Shown: positions 26,259-37,700 of the stretch, piece by piece
Layout of the letters: each line of letters starts with the position of its first letter
Numbering within the stretch: the stretch's first letter is position 1
Assembly (NCBI GenBank): GCA_026707945.1
Contig: JAPOVV010000115.1
Location: 186,001 to 250,000 of the forward strand
DNA length: 64,000 nucleotides
Origin: Gammaproteobacteria bacterium
Lineage (GTDB): Bacteria; Pseudomonadota; Gammaproteobacteria; Pseudomonadales; Azotimanducaceae
Reading direction: 5' to 3'
Made by a program: the position numbers and the translations under genes
The notes under the pieces: generated by a model
Databases searched by the model: none
Seen by the model: only the letters and a program-made list of their open reading frames with translations
What the model was told of the DNA's origin: nothing

Positions 26259-28751
26259 GTGCGTATGAGATGGCGTAATCGCTTCGTGGATTTGTCGAAG
26301 TTGATGGGAACTATTGCGTGGCTGCGGACTAGCCGCCATGGCAAGTCTCGAGGTCTCCTAGTAACGACGGCGTGGATATCCGGCGTCGTTGTTTGTGCGT
26401 TCGTTGTTAATTTAGCGGCGCTTTTTCTCTATCTAGATCCCCAATTACCTGAAGCTGAGGCATATCGGCATTACCGCTATGAAACGCCATTACGCATTCT
26501 CACGCGCGACGGCAAGTTAATCGCGGAGTTCGGCGAACGTCGTTTGATACCCATAGCGCTGCGAGATGCTCCAGACCTTTACTTGCAGGGGGTTATAGCG
26601 ACTGAGGACAAGCGCTTCTATACCCACAGCGGAATAGACTGGATATCTCTCGCGAACGATATGGTAGAGCTTGTTTTCGAACCTGAGGTTGTCCGCGGCG
26701 CGTCGACGATCACGATGCAGCTGCCGCGAAATGTCGCTGACCTGTCGCGCGACAAGACGGTCATTCGGAAGGTCAAAGAAATGCTCCTCGCGCTCAAGAT
26801 TGAACGTGAGCTTACGAAAGATGAGATTCTTGAGTTGTACATCAACGTCGTACCGTTCGGCAAACGAGCATACGGCGTAAAAGCTGCTTCATACACCTAT
26901 TACAACAAGCCGCCGAACGAACTCACTCTACCTCAGTTAGCAATGTTGGCCGGGGTGCCAAAGCGACCAGAAGCCGGTAATCCAATCAATGGACCTGAGT
27001 GGGCGCTTGATCGTCGCAATCTAGTGTTACGTCGGATGCGAGACGCAGGAGTTATCACTCTCGATGAGTATGAAGAAGCTGTCGTCACTCCCATAACGGC
27101 GAAGGTCTACACGCGTCAGCTTGATCTTCACGCGCCATATCCTGCTGAGATAGCGCGTAAGGAGCTTCTCAATCTGTACGGTGACGATATTTACACGGGT
27201 TTTTCAATCTATACCTCCATTGACTTCGAGCAGCAAGCTGCGGCGCAACAGGCTATTCGCAATGAATTAGAGGCTTACGACCGTACTTATGGATATCGAG
27301 GTCCGGAAGGCCGCATGGATGTCACAATGCCTGTTGAGAGCATCCTCGAAGAGTTGGGCACGTATTCCGCGATTTACGACTTCGAACCTGCGGTCGTTCT
27401 TAGCTTGGAAACCCGATCGGCGAAGGTTCTCCGTGCCAATGGAAATGAAGAGACGATTCCTTGGCAGGGGATTTCGTGGGCGAAAAGAGCTTTGGATGAC
27501 GCTTACGTTGGTGCGGCACCATCCGAAGCAAGCGATGTATTGTCAGTGGGTGACGTTGTTCGCACGCGGATGGAAGAAGGTGAGTGGGTACTTGGGCAGA
27601 TCCCGGCTGTCTCGGGCGCGCTGGTTGCGGTCGATCCCAAGACCGGTGGAGTAAGTGCACTGGTTGGCGGCTACAGTTTTGAAGTAAATCAATACAACCA
27701 CGCGACGCAGGCGCGTCGCCAGCCTGGGTCCAGTTTTAAGCCCTTCGTGTATTCGGCGGCGCTTCACCATGGCGTGACTCCCGCTACGGTATTCCTTGAT
27801 GCCCCGTTGGTCTTTGAGGACCCGTCCATGGAGGGTTCTTACAGACCCAAAAATGATGGAGGTACGTATCGCGGCCCTACACGTCTTCGTGAAGCACTGA
27901 TGAAGTCGATAAATCTGGTTTCTATCCGCGTATTAACAAGCGTCGGGGGAAACAAGGTCATCGACTATCTGCCTCGATTTGGATTCGACACCACGCAGAT
28001 GCCGAGTAATACGCAGGTCGCGATTGGCGGAGGGAGTCTAGCGTATAGTCCGCTAGAGATGGCATCTGCGTACAGTGTTTTTGCCAATGGTGGTTACAAG
28101 ATCCAACCTCACCTTATCGAAAAGGTGATCGGTAGAGATGGTTCGGCAACTTACGAACCTAAGTACCCACTTGTGTGTAATGAGTGTGAGGAAGCAGCGG
28201 GATTGCAAGCGTCTGTCGATGATGGCCTGGATGGAACCGACTTCAACGAGTCCCCGCAGCTTCTCGCGCCAAGGGTGATCGATGCACGCAATGCATTTCT
28301 AATGAACTCGATGCTGCGCGATGTCGTCCGACGTGGAACGGGTAGCAAAGCGTTGGAACTCCAGCGGGACGACCTAGCTGGCAAGACGGGGACTACCGAC
28401 GAAGCGCTTGACACTTGGTTTAATGGGTTTCATCCTGAACTCGTCGCGACAGTTTGGGTTGGATTTCCGCAACAACAATCGCTAGGGCGATTCGAATACG
28501 GATCCACTCGTCCGTTGTCGATTTGGATGAAATTCATGGAGCGAGCGTTACTTGACGTACCTGATCGCCCGTTGCGTCAACCTAACGGAATCGTCCGTGT
28601 TCGAATTGATCCCGAGACCGGACAGCTCGCTTCACACGCACAAAGTGATGCGATTTTCGAGTATTTTCGAGACGAAAATTCACCGGCAGGACTCGCTGAA
28701 GGTCGTCGAGGCGTCGATAGCGATGTCGTGTCGCCAGAGAATATCTTCTAA
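26259..28751 (+). CDS. mrcA: Penicillin-binding protein 1A (bifunctional peptidoglycan synthase)
   Basis: This 830-aa class A PBP has a cytosolic start, one membrane helix (about residues 35-62), a GT51 glycosyltransferase domain with the catalytic Glu in GVIATEDKRFYTHSGID and RGASTITMQLPRN, an OB-like insert, and a transpeptidase domain with the nucleophile in PGSSFKPF, the SxN motif in KSINLVSIRV and KTGTT. It makes and cross-links glycan strands in the periplasm. The start is GTG at 26259 or ATG at 26265; a stop codon lies directly before, and no Shine-Dalgarno is seen for either. It diverges from aroK, as in many gammaproteobacteria. Confidence 0.96.
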   Translation: MRMRWRNRFVDLSKLMGTIAWLRTSRHGKSRGLLVTTAWISGVVVCAFVVNLAALFLYLDPQLPEAEAYRHYRYETPLRILTRDGKLIAEFGERRLIPIALRDAPDLYLQGVIATEDKRFYTHSGIDWISLANDMVELVFEPEVVRGASTITMQLPRNVADLSRDKTVIRKVKEMLLALKIERELTKDEILELYINVVPFGKRAYGVKAASYTYYNKPPNELTLPQLAMLAGVPKRPEAGNPINGPEWALDRRNLVLRRMRDAGVITLDEYEEAVVTPITAKVYTRQLDLHAPYPAEIARKELLNLYGDDIYTGFSIYTSIDFEQQAAAQQAIRNELEAYDRTYGYRGPEGRMDVTMPVESILEELGTYSAIYDFEPAVVLSLETRSAKVLRANGNEETIPWQGISWAKRALDDAYVGAAPSEASDVLSVGDVVRTRMEEGEWVLGQIPAVSGALVAVDPKTGGVSALVGGYSFEVNQYNHATQARRQPGSSFKPFVYSAALHHGVTPATVFLDAPLVFEDPSMEGSYRPKNDGGTYRGPTRLREALMKSINLVSIRVLTSVGGNKVIDYLPRFGFDTTQMPSNTQVAIGGGSLAYSPLEMASAYSVFANGGYKIQPHLIEKVIGRDGSATYEPKYPLVCNECEEAAGLQASVDDGLDGTDFNESPQLLAPRVIDARNAFLMNSMLRDVVRRGTGSKALELQRDDLAGKTGTTDEALDTWFNGFHPELVATVWVGFPQQQSLGRFEYGSTRPLSIWMKFMERALLDVPDRPLRQPNGIVRVRIDPETGQLASHAQSDAIFEYFRDENSPAGLAEGRRGVDSDVVSPENIF

Positions 28752-28826
28752 TGAAAGTGCAGACAAGAAGCGCACGTCGTACCACGCGAGATACCTAGTG
28801 ACAGCACACCATGTGAGTGGCTGATC

Positions 28827-29225
28827 GTGTCCGATCCTGCCGACCCAGATCGTACAGAAATTGCAATTGACAAATCAATCGCATACATCGTATACGCGTT
28901 GTACATTATTGGATTTCTAATAGGTGGTCTAGCTACCGTAGTCGGGGTTTTAGTCGCGTATCTTGCGAGAAGACGCGCTAGTGTGCCGCTACTCGTGTCG
29001 CACTACACGTGGCAGATTCATATTTTCTGGTGGAGTTTCCTCGCATTCGTTATTGTTGGCGTAGTCGCTGGTCTATTGATCTATACGTTGGTATTTTGGA
29101 TTCTCGGTCTACTTATCGGCGTGATTTGCCTGCTGGCGATCACGATCACAGTAGTCGTTTTGTCAATTCGCGGTATGTTAGATCTCAATAAAGACGATTG
29201 GCCAAGTGAGCGTTACGTCATCTGA
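28827..29225 (+). CDS. DUF4870/Tic20-like small membrane protein
   Basis: This 132-aa protein starts at GTG and has three hydrophobic segments: about residues 18-45, 63-90 and 92-114. The pattern YIVYALYIIGFLIGGLATVVG, VAYLARR, then SHYTWQIHIFWWSFLAFV fits the DUF4870 family of small inner-membrane proteins. The function is unknown in the family. It follows mrcA after 75 bases and converges with the M48 protease gene. Confidence 0.8.
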   Translation: MSDPADPDRTEIAIDKSIAYIVYALYIIGFLIGGLATVVGVLVAYLARRRASVPLLVSHYTWQIHIFWWSFLAFVIVGVVAGLLIYTLVFWILGLLIGVICLLAITITVVVLSIRGMLDLNKDDWPSERYVI

Positions 29226-29248
29226 TTTGTAGGTGGCGTGTTTGTCGC

Positions 29249-30649
29249 CTACTGAATGATTTTGATGTAGTCACCTGCCCGGGGTTCTCCACGAGGGTAA
29301 TCCCCGTTCAACAGTCGCAGTGTTTGTACTGCGTTACTACGAATTGGTGTCATGTTCGCGAGCTCTTGGTATGTCTGTCCGGGCTTCGCCACGATCACTT
29401 TGATTTTCGTCGTCGTATCTTGCTGAATATCGCTAGGACGCATGTCCCGAATGCCGCGAAGAATCGACATGAAGTCTTGTTGGAATTGCTCCTCGTCTCC
29501 TTTTGGTCCTACCTCACCTCGAACCGTATATACGTCAGCGCCTAGTTGAACTACAGCGAGCAGACTGAAGCGATTCGAATCGGCCAACTTGAGTTCGGCA
29601 ATGTATGCAGGGCGACCATTACCAAGATCGACGTTTTGTTCGTTTTCGAGCTCGGTGCGCTTGAGTGTATCTCGGACGAAGTCCTTGGGAACGATCTTGC
29701 CATCGGGTGTATGACGGGTGATTGCTGCCCACGCGACGTCGGCGCCGCCTTTCGCTTCACCAGTCACTTGCTGCTGGTTGTAGCGGACATACCATGAGGT
29801 TGGAAACTCAATCACGACTCTCGCGGTCTTGTCAAAGAACACGTGCTGAGAGAGCATGCCCGTCATGGCTTCGCTGCCGAACTTCAGCCCATCCATCAGC
29901 CCCCAAAAATTATCGATTGGTGCAATAAGGTCTTCAGGCAGTGATCCGATTGCGAAACTGACAATGTCGTGTAAGCGCTTGTCGTTTTGTGGATGGGTAG
30001 CGAAAAGACCGTGATACGTGGCGGGCTGACCTCGTACTTCTTTCGCGAAGAGCGATTGATCCTTTAACACTTGAAGTGCTTCAATGATCGCTAACGGGTT
30101 ATAACCGGCACTAGCCACAATCTCCGCCCCGATTTGATCCGCTTCGAGCTCCATTTCGCGACCATAGCCAGCAATGATGGTTTTTGCCGTCGCGTTAGAT
30201 ACGTCCATCATCTCGCCGCGACCTGTCATCAGCATCGCGGTAATGCCAGCCACCTTACCTAAAAGTTCAGTACCTTTCTGTTTTTTACCATGTTCTGCAA
30301 CAACATGGCCGATTTCATGGGCAATAACAGCGGCAAGTTGATCCTCAGATTCAAGAAAAATGAGTAAACCGCGATTTACAAATATGTAAGCGTCCGGCGT
30401 TGCGAACGCGTTAACTGCAGGGCTATCGACTACGAAGAAATAGAACTTGCGATTACCAGCGTTTGTATGCCGCAATAGCTTCGTACCAATACGTTCAACG
30501 TATCCCTGCCATCCACCGGCTTCGTAGAACCCATCGTTATCTAGGAGTTCGTTGTAGAGCCTCGAACCTGTGCCTGCGGACGCAGAACTGGTAAGCGCGA
30601 TTAAGGAGCAAAGAACGAAAAACCTGGCCAAAGGCGTGGTATTGAGCAT
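29249..30649 (-). CDS. Exported M48 zinc metalloprotease (BepA-like)
   Basis: This 466-aa protein has a signal peptide ending near SSASA, then an M48 domain: NAFATPDAYIFVNRGLL, the zinc site HEIGHVVAEHG (His111 and His115) and the third ligand in GREMELEADQIGAEI. The region GLFATHPQNDKRL is also typical. The C-terminal 200 residues are a family-specific extension ending in a segment like a LysM fold (GQTYQELANMT, YPRGEPRAGDYIKII). BepA and LoiP relatives act in periplasmic outer-membrane quality control; no TPR repeats are evident here, so function is only broadly assigned. Confidence 0.85.
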   Translation of the reverse strand: MLNTTPLARFFVLCSLIALTSSASAGTGSRLYNELLDNDGFYEAGGWQGYVERIGTKLLRHTNAGNRKFYFFVVDSPAVNAFATPDAYIFVNRGLLIFLESEDQLAAVIAHEIGHVVAEHGKKQKGTELLGKVAGITAMLMTGRGEMMDVSNATAKTIIAGYGREMELEADQIGAEIVASAGYNPLAIIEALQVLKDQSLFAKEVRGQPATYHGLFATHPQNDKRLHDIVSFAIGSLPEDLIAPIDNFWGLMDGLKFGSEAMTGMLSQHVFFDKTARVVIEFPTSWYVRYNQQQVTGEAKGGADVAWAAITRHTPDGKIVPKDFVRDTLKRTELENEQNVDLGNGRPAYIAELKLADSNRFSLLAVVQLGADVYTVRGEVGPKGDEEQFQQDFMSILRGIRDMRPSDIQQDTTTKIKVIVAKPGQTYQELANMTPIRSNAVQTLRLLNGDYPRGEPRAGDYIKIIQ

Positions 30650-30795
30650 GTTCGATAGCTAGTCCGCAGTAAAGGCGTTAGCTTCTTTGACAACTAGATG
30701 AAAAGATTATCGTTCTAATCGGTGGCGTTTTGAGTAATTTTTATCGGGAGGGCGGATTCGACTTAGGAAATCTAGTTCTACTATATATGGGTAAG

Positions 30796-30824
30796 ATTAT
30801 AAACTACTGTGTAAATGTATACAA
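30796..30824 (-). promoter_or_regulatory. Candidate sigma-70 promoter for the M48 protease gene
   Basis: On the minus strand a perfect TATAAT (30801-30796) is preceded by TTGTAT (30824-30819) with exactly 17 bases between. The -35 element matches only three consensus bases. It lies 147 bases before the protease ATG, in an AT-rich stretch. Confidence 0.5.
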
Positions 30825-30831
30825 TTAAATC

Positions 30832-31044
30832 CTAATTCTTCGAAGTTCCACCATACCGTTTTTGGAATCGTTCAACGCGGCCCGCTCGGTCAACGATCTT
30901 TTGTTGACCTGTGTAGAACGGATGACACTTCGCGCAGATATCTAAGTGAATATCTTCCTTCAAAGTGGAACGGGTCTCAAACGTGTTTCCACAACTACAC
31001 GTTGCCGTAATAGGGTGGTAATCCGGATGAATATCAGGTTTCAT
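30832..31044 (-). CDS. rpmE: Ribosomal protein bL31
   Basis: This 70-aa ribosomal protein starts [12 protein letters not shown] and has the four-cysteine zinc ribbon of the C+ type: CSCG near residue 16 and [13 protein letters not shown] near residue 37. [10 protein letters not shown] is the conserved end. It is the zinc-containing form usually replaced under zinc starvation by a C- form. It lies back to back with priA, 54 bases apart. Confidence 0.97.
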   Translation of the reverse strand: MKPDIHPDYHPITATCSCGNTFETRSTLKEDIHLDICAKCHPFYTGQQKIVDRAGRVERFQKRYGGTSKN

Positions 31045-31097
31045 GCTGGTGGCATCTGGGAATTTGCGTGCGCAATTCTAATCGTTTAATCGTCGAC

Positions 31098-33257
31098 ATG
31101 TCTGATAACAAAAGCATTATCGTCAAAGTGGTCGTTCCTAGACGCGTGTGGGAGACGTACGACTACAACGTCCCTCGCGGTATCGCTAAACCGCCAGTTG
31201 GCGCTCGTGTGAGTGTTCCGCTTGGTCACGGGCGCGCCGTTGGCATCGTGGTTGAATATGTTGAGCGTTCCGACTTCGAGCTCAAAGATATTGAACGGAT
31301 CATCGATGAAAAGCCACTAGTGAGCGAAGAGGTCGTTGAGCTTGGTATGTGGTTGTCGGATTACTACCATCATCCACTTGGTTCGGTTTTTGAAACGATG
31401 TTGCCGAACGCAGCTATTCGCGGTCAACCGGCAAAAATCGAACCTGAAAAGCAGTGGACGCTGGTCGAACAGGCGAATCCTGCGACCATAAGGGCGAATG
31501 CCAAACGTCAACAACAGGCGTGGCAAACGATTCGAGAACACAAGATGGTACGAGAATCGGATCTTAAGTCGCTGGATATCACGAGGTCGGCTCTTGATGC
31601 ACTCGAGCGCAAAAGGATCGTAAAAAAGACGGATGTCGCTCTTTCGCAGGTTATTACGCCGAGTTCTATCGCGCCGACTGTAGAGCAGAAACTCGCGATC
31701 AATGCGATCAAATCTGATCTCGGAAAGTTCCAAACGTTCTTATTAGATGGTGTCACCGGTAGTGGAAAGACTGAGGTGTACCTTCAAGTTATCGACGAGG
31801 CCATTCGTCAAGGTAAGCAGGCACTTGTGCTTGTCCCTGAAATCGCTCTCACGCCTCAGATGACAAATCGTTTTCATGAACGCTTCAGTCGTATGGCTGT
31901 TATGCACTCCATGATCTCGAATGCCAAGCGATTTGAGACATGGTGCCAGGCCGCTCGTGGGGATATGCCAATCATCGTGGGCACGAGATCAGCGGTTTTC
32001 ACTCCGTTCAAGCACTTAGGCGTTATCGTCGTGGATGAGGAACACGATGCCTCTTACAAACAGAGCGAATCATTACGTTATTCCGCTCGTGACGTCGCGG
32101 TGATGCGAGCTAGCAAGCTTGGAATTCCATGCGTTCTAGGGAGTGCAACGCCGTCAATGGAATCTGTAATGAATGCACGTAGTAGCCGGTATCGATACCT
32201 TCAATTGTCGCATCGACCCGGTGCGGCGCAACTACCCACCTTTCATGTTCAGGACATGCGCCATACTCAGGTCAACGGCGGGATCTGCGAACCGTTGCTG
32301 CGCACGATCAGAAAGCACTTGAACCGAGACGGGCAAGTCCTGATCCTCATTAATCGACGGGGTCACTCTACGTACTACATCTGTACAGATTGTGGATGGA
32401 CCGCAAATTGCTCCGATTGTGATGTCAGGCTAACGTTGCATGAAGTTCCTACACGACTTTTACAGTGCCACTCCTGCGGCCGGCGATATCAACCGGTCAC
32501 CAAATGTCCGGATTGTGGTAAGAAATCGATCGCGACTCTCGGCGTCGGAACGCAGCAGGTAGAGGAGACGCTAGCGGAGACGTTTCCTGACGTTCCAAGG
32601 CATCGAATCGACCGAGATAGCGTGAGGACGAATAGACAGCTGACTGCAATGTTCACCCGACTACAGTATGCGAAAGAAGGGTTGCTGATTGGAACGCAGA
32701 TGCTGGCGAAAGGGCACCACTTCCCGAATGTCACGATGGTTGCGGTGATTGCCGCAGACAACGGTTTTCTGTCGACCGACTTTCGCGGACCAGAACGTAC
32801 GGCGCAGCTCATCGTTCAAGTCGCCGGGAGAGCCGGACGCGCAGAGAAACGCGGCGAAGTTTGGATTCAGTCTTACGACCCGGATAACCCCGACTTGAGG
32901 TCATTGGTACGAGATGGGTATGGAGGATTCACTGAGACGGAATTACGACTTCGTCAGGAAGCGAACTTTCCTCCGTTTGGACAAATGGCGGTCATTCGTG
33001 CTGAGGGACCCGACGAGCGAGTGGCAGAAGAGTTTTGTGCGGAGGTACTGAATGCGCTTCGACAATGTGACGTAAAAGTGTATGGGCCTATGTGGGCGCC
33101 GATCACTCGGGTCGCGCGCCAGTATCGCTTTCAAGGCATGGTGCTTGCTTCGAAGCGGAGTCAGCTTCATGATGCACTAAAAACAGTCGAACGAATGAGA
33201 CCAAAATCGCGTAAAACAAGGTGGTCGATCGACGTGGATCCAAGTGAAATGGCGTGA
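31098..33257 (+). CDS. priA: Primosomal replication restart helicase PriA
   Basis: From ATG 31098 the product is 719 aa; an upstream in-frame GTG at 31068 would add ten residues that do not match the family. The N-terminal DNA-binding domain begins VKVVVPRRVWETYDYNVP. Walker A is DGVTGSGKTEVYLQ, Walker B VVDEEHDASYKQ, and four CxxC pairs (CTDC, CSDC, CHSC, CPDC) form the two zinc sites. GTQMLAKGHHFPNV and QVAGRAGRAEKRGEV are helicase motifs V and VI. It restarts collapsed replication forks. It converges with gltD. Confidence 0.97.
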   Translation: MSDNKSIIVKVVVPRRVWETYDYNVPRGIAKPPVGARVSVPLGHGRAVGIVVEYVERSDFELKDIERIIDEKPLVSEEVVELGMWLSDYYHHPLGSVFETMLPNAAIRGQPAKIEPEKQWTLVEQANPATIRANAKRQQQAWQTIREHKMVRESDLKSLDITRSALDALERKRIVKKTDVALSQVITPSSIAPTVEQKLAINAIKSDLGKFQTFLLDGVTGSGKTEVYLQVIDEAIRQGKQALVLVPEIALTPQMTNRFHERFSRMAVMHSMISNAKRFETWCQAARGDMPIIVGTRSAVFTPFKHLGVIVVDEEHDASYKQSESLRYSARDVAVMRASKLGIPCVLGSATPSMESVMNARSSRYRYLQLSHRPGAAQLPTFHVQDMRHTQVNGGICEPLLRTIRKHLNRDGQVLILINRRGHSTYYICTDCGWTANCSDCDVRLTLHEVPTRLLQCHSCGRRYQPVTKCPDCGKKSIATLGVGTQQVEETLAETFPDVPRHRIDRDSVRTNRQLTAMFTRLQYAKEGLLIGTQMLAKGHHFPNVTMVAVIAADNGFLSTDFRGPERTAQLIVQVAGRAGRAEKRGEVWIQSYDPDNPDLRSLVRDGYGGFTETELRLRQEANFPPFGQMAVIRAEGPDERVAEEFCAEVLNALRQCDVKVYGPMWAPITRVARQYRFQGMVLASKRSQLHDALKTVERMRPKSRKTRWSIDVDPSEMA

Positions 33258-33267
33258 GGTTCGACTG

Positions 33268-34761
33268 TTAACCTGTCAGCGTCGTTGACTTCATGAGGTA
33301 GCGATCGATTTCCCGCGCAGCCTCACGCCCTTCGTTAATAGCCCAAACTACCAATGATTGTCCGCGTCGACAATCGCCGGCTGCGAAAACTCCATCGACC
33401 GAGGTTTTGTATTTACCTTTATCCGCCAGGTAGTTCGTTCGACCGTCAAGTTCCAGTGCAAGTGGATCTGACACGTAGTGTTCAGGACCTCGGAAACCAA
33501 GCGCTAGGAATACACGATCAAACTCCCAAACTCGTTCGGTACCTTGGATGGGAGTTGGGGATCCGGATTCCATACTGATGTCTAGCGTTTTTACCCCGGC
33601 AACTCGACCATTGCCGTTGTCGATGAATTCGGTCGTGCTGATCGCAAATATCCTCGGGTCCTCACCGAATTTCGCAGTCGCTTCTTCGTGCCCATAGTCC
33701 ACTCGAAAGATCATCGGATATTCGGGCCACGGATTGGTTGGTCGCCGCTCTGAGGGATGGGACGGAAAGAGTTCAAAGTTGACGAGTTTGGCGCATCCGT
33801 GACGCATCGCGGTACCAAGGCAGTCAGTACCAGTGTCGCCACCCCCGATCACCAATACCTTTTCGCCTGCGACATCGATGTAATTGCTGTCTTCGAGATT
33901 TGAGTCAAGTAGGCTCTTCGTATTCGCAGTTAGGTATTCCATCGCGAAGTGGATTCCGTCTAGCTCACGACCCGGTAGGCTCAAGTCGTGTGGCGTCGTG
34001 GCGCCAGTGGCAAGTAATAACGCGTCGCTTGCCTCGGCCAATTCGCGTATATCAACTGTGCCATTAGAACCATCACCAATATCACTACTTGGCTTGAACA
34101 CAACGCCTTCTTCCTCAAGTAATGCGAGTCGCCGCTCCACGATGCGCTCTTTCTCTAACTTCATGTTTGGGATGCCGTACATGAGTAAACCGCCGATTCG
34201 ATCCGCACGCTCGTAGACCGTGACCGTATGACCTTGACGGTTGAGCTGATCCGCTGCTGCAAGTCCGGCAGGACCGGACCCCACGATTGCGACGGATTTG
34301 TTGGTGCGTCGATTGGGGGGATTGGACTGAATCCAACCTTTTGCAAATCCCTTGTCCACGATCGCCATCTCAATGTTCTTGATGGTTACGGGCGGGTCGG
34401 TGATGCCCAAAACGCAACTCCCCTCACAAGGTGCTGGACAGACGCGACCGGTGAATTCAGGAAAGTTGTTGGTGGCGTGAAGCCGATCAAGCGCGTCTTC
34501 CCACTGATCACGATACACGAGATCGTTCCACTCAGGGATTAAGTTGTGGATGGGACAACCTGCCTTGCTCATGCGGTTATCCGGTAAGGTCTGCGACTGG
34601 CAGAACGGCACACCACAATCCATGCACCGAGCGCTTTGCGATGCGAGGCGTTCTTCGTCGTGATCAGTATAGATCTCACGAAAGTCCGTGATACGTTCGA
34701 GCGGCGGTCGATATGGTGCGGTATTCCGCTCGAACTCCATAAAGCCTGTCGTTTTGCCCAC
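33268..34761 (-). CDS. gltD: Glutamate synthase (NADPH) small subunit
   Basis: This 497-aa subunit passes electrons from NADPH through FAD and iron-sulfur clusters to the large subunit. N-terminal cysteine clusters are CMDCGVPFC and [12 protein letters not shown] binding is [18 protein letters not shown], and the second nucleotide fold [16 protein letters not shown] precedes DRVFLALGF and the FAD end [17 protein letters not shown]. It lies 7 bases downstream of gltB, the reverse of a gltB-first operon in transcription order (gltB first, then gltD). Confidence 0.96.
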   Translation of the reverse strand: MGKTTGFMEFERNTAPYRPPLERITDFREIYTDHDEERLASQSARCMDCGVPFCQSQTLPDNRMSKAGCPIHNLIPEWNDLVYRDQWEDALDRLHATNNFPEFTGRVCPAPCEGSCVLGITDPPVTIKNIEMAIVDKGFAKGWIQSNPPNRRTNKSVAIVGSGPAGLAAADQLNRQGHTVTVYERADRIGGLLMYGIPNMKLEKERIVERRLALLEEEGVVFKPSSDIGDGSNGTVDIRELAEASDALLLATGATTPHDLSLPGRELDGIHFAMEYLTANTKSLLDSNLEDSNYIDVAGEKVLVIGGGDTGTDCLGTAMRHGCAKLVNFELFPSHPSERRPTNPWPEYPMIFRVDYGHEEATAKFGEDPRIFAISTTEFIDNGNGRVAGVKTLDISMESGSPTPIQGTERVWEFDRVFLALGFRGPEHYVSDPLALELDGRTNYLADKGKYKTSVDGVFAAGDCRRGQSLVVWAINEGREAAREIDRYLMKSTTLTG

Positions 34762-34768
34762 TTATCAG

Positions 34769-37700
34769 CTACACTTCCGCTGATGCAAGTTCGGCTTGTT
34801 CGGACATGGACTCGAGAATTCGTTTGTAGTCCGTTGGCATGACTTTAACGAATTTGCTAACCGAAGTGGTCCAGTTATCCAGTATGTCTTTTGCTGCTGT
34901 TGATCCTGTGTAAATCGCGTGCTGATCGATCAGCCTTTTTAATTCGTCGATCTCCTCTCGGTCAATGAGTGTCTCGAGTTCGACGAGCTCCATATTGCAC
35001 TTTGCGCCGAATTGAACATTAGGATCCCAGACGTACGCGATTCCTCCACTCATACCGGCCGCAAAGTTACGTCCCGTTGAACCGAGTACGACGACGCGTC
35101 CACCGGTCATATATTCACATCCATGGTCACCGACCCCTTCGACGACCGCTGTTGCGCCGCTGTTACGAACGCAAAATCGTTCCGCCGCGATGCCTCTGAA
35201 ATAGCACTCTCCACTCGTAGCGCCGTAGAGGACGACGTTTCCAATGAGAATCTCTTCTTCGGGCTTGAATGGCGAATTTTTTGGAGGGTAAATGACCAAC
35301 CGCCCGCCGGATAGTCCTTTTCCAACGTAGTCGTTCGCATCGCCTTCAACTTCGAGTGTAACGCCTTTTGCTAGCCAGGCACCGAAACTTTGACCTGCGC
35401 TTCCGGAGAATTTGAAATGCACGGTATCGTCCGGCAGCATGTCGGGACCAACCGCTTTGATGATGGCATTTGAGAGCATTCCTCCGACGACACGGTTTGT
35501 GTTGCGGATAGGAAGGGATTCACGAACGCGCTTGCCTTCTGTCAGTGCTGGTTGAGCAAGTTCGATCAATTCCTTATCGAGTGCTGCATCTAGACCATGG
35601 TCTTGCTCATGTTGTCGATACACGCCTAGACAATCTTCCGGTTCAACAATCGGTTCAAGGATTTTCTGAAGATCGAGTGCCTTCGCTTTCCAATGATCTG
35701 AAGCGGCATCAATGCACAGGAGATCGACTCTGCCAACCATCTCATCGACCGTTCTCAAACCGTGGTTGGCCATGATGACTCGCAGTTCTTTCGCAACCAT
35801 GAACAGGTAGTTCAAAACGTGCTCGGGTGTTCCGGTGAAGTGTTTTCGCAGGGCAGGGTCTTGCGTTGCAATGCCCACCGGACAGGTGTTGAGATGACAC
35901 TTTCGCATCATGATGCACCCTAGCGATACGAGTGGGGCGGTCGCAAAGCCGTATTCCTCAGCGCCTAGGCATGTGGCGATCGCAACGTCGCGACCGGTTT
36001 TGAGTTGACCGTCTACTTGCAGCGCTACGCGTGAACGTAGATTGTTAAGTACAAGTGTTTGATGGGTCTCTGACAACCCCAATTCCCAAGGAATCCCGGC
36101 GTGCTTAATCGACGTCAGTGGCGATGCGCCAGTGCCGCCGACATCACCTGCGATAACAAGATGATCGGTACGAGCCTTTGTAACACCAGCGGCGACGGTG
36201 CCAACACCGACTTCGGAACATAGCTTGACACTTATCTCAGCATCAGGATTGGCATTCTTGAGGTCGTGGATGAGCTGTGCGATATCTTCGATAGAGTAGA
36301 TATCGTGGTGGGGTGGTGGACTGATTAAGCCAACACCTGGGGTCGAATGGCGGATTTTTGCAATGAAGTCATCGACCTTCGTTCCAGGTAGCTCGCCGCC
36401 CTCACCGGGTTTCGCACCTTGCACGATCTTGATTTGCAGTTGTTCAGCATTTGTTAAGTAGTCGATCGTGACACCGAATCGACCGCTGGCGACTTGCTTT
36501 ATTGCAGAACGCCGCCAATCGCCATTCTTATCAGGATAAAACCGCGCGGAATCCTCGCCTCCTTCGCCAGAGTTCGATTTGCCACCGACTCGGTTCATCG
36601 CGATCGCCAACGCTTCGTGGGCTTCTGCGGAAATAGAGCCAAAACTCATCGCACCAGTGGCAAAGCGCTTCATGATTTCGCTTTCTGGTTCTACTTCATC
36701 TAACGGAATCGACGCTCCTTCAGGCTGGTCGACAAATGTCAATAGACCTCGAAGATTCGATTCGCGGGTGTTGAGTTCGTTAACGTGTCGGCTAAATCGC
36801 CAATACGCCTCTTCACTGTTTTCTCGGGCCGCAAACTGGAGGTCAGCTATCGCTTCGGGATCCCACATATGGCGGTCGCCGCCCAAACGCCAGTGAAAGT
36901 CACCGGGATTAGGAAGTACCGGAATGCGTACGACATTGCGACCGGGAAACCCGATTTCATGACGTCGACGCATTTCTTCCGTGAGCACATCGAATCCGAT
37001 GCCCTCGACCCGACTTGCCGTTCCCGCAAACGCTCGTTCGACGACTTCTTGCGCAAGCCCCACGGCTTCGAAGATCTGTGCTCCCTTATAGGACTGAAGC
37101 GTCGAGATGCCCATCTTGGCCATGACTTTCATCATGCCCTTGGCGACAGCTTTCTTGTAGGAGTAGACGACGTCGAAGTCATCGCTTACGTGGTCTGCAT
37201 CGTCGAGATACCCATCACGTCGCGCTTGCCAGAGCGCTTCAAACGCGAGGTAAGGATTGATGGCGTCGGCGCCGTATCCGATCAGCAAACAGTGGTGGTG
37301 AACCTCACGCGCTTCGCCGGTTTCAAGCACCAAGCCAATACGCGTTCGTGCATGGTGTCGCACCAAATGATGGTGGACGGTACCCACAGCCAGTAATGCG
37401 CTGATCGGTACACGATCGTTGTTCATTCGTCGGTCGGATAACACGACGAGTCGAAAACCGTCCTCGATTGCTTGCAGGGCTTCATCTGAGATTCTGTCGA
37501 GGGCTGCCTGCAGACCTTCTTCGTCCGCAGTCACGTCAAATGTCGTGTCGATCGTTTTCGCCCGCCAGCCGTTGTGGTCGATGTGCTGAATAGCAGCTAG
37601 CTCATCGTTGCTCAGGATCGGATGAGGTATGCGCAAACGATTGGCGTGGGACTCTGAGACACTAAGAAGATTCTCTTCTGGACCTATGTAGCACTCGAGC

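Noticed and set aside
31068-31097. Upstream GTG start for priA
   Set aside because: The added residues do not match PriA and overlap the rpmE control region. The ATG at 31098 fits the family start.
36785-37396. 203-codon plus-strand frame inside gltB
   Set aside because: It lies antisense to a strongly conserved part of gltB, has no recognisable family features and is explained by codon shadowing.
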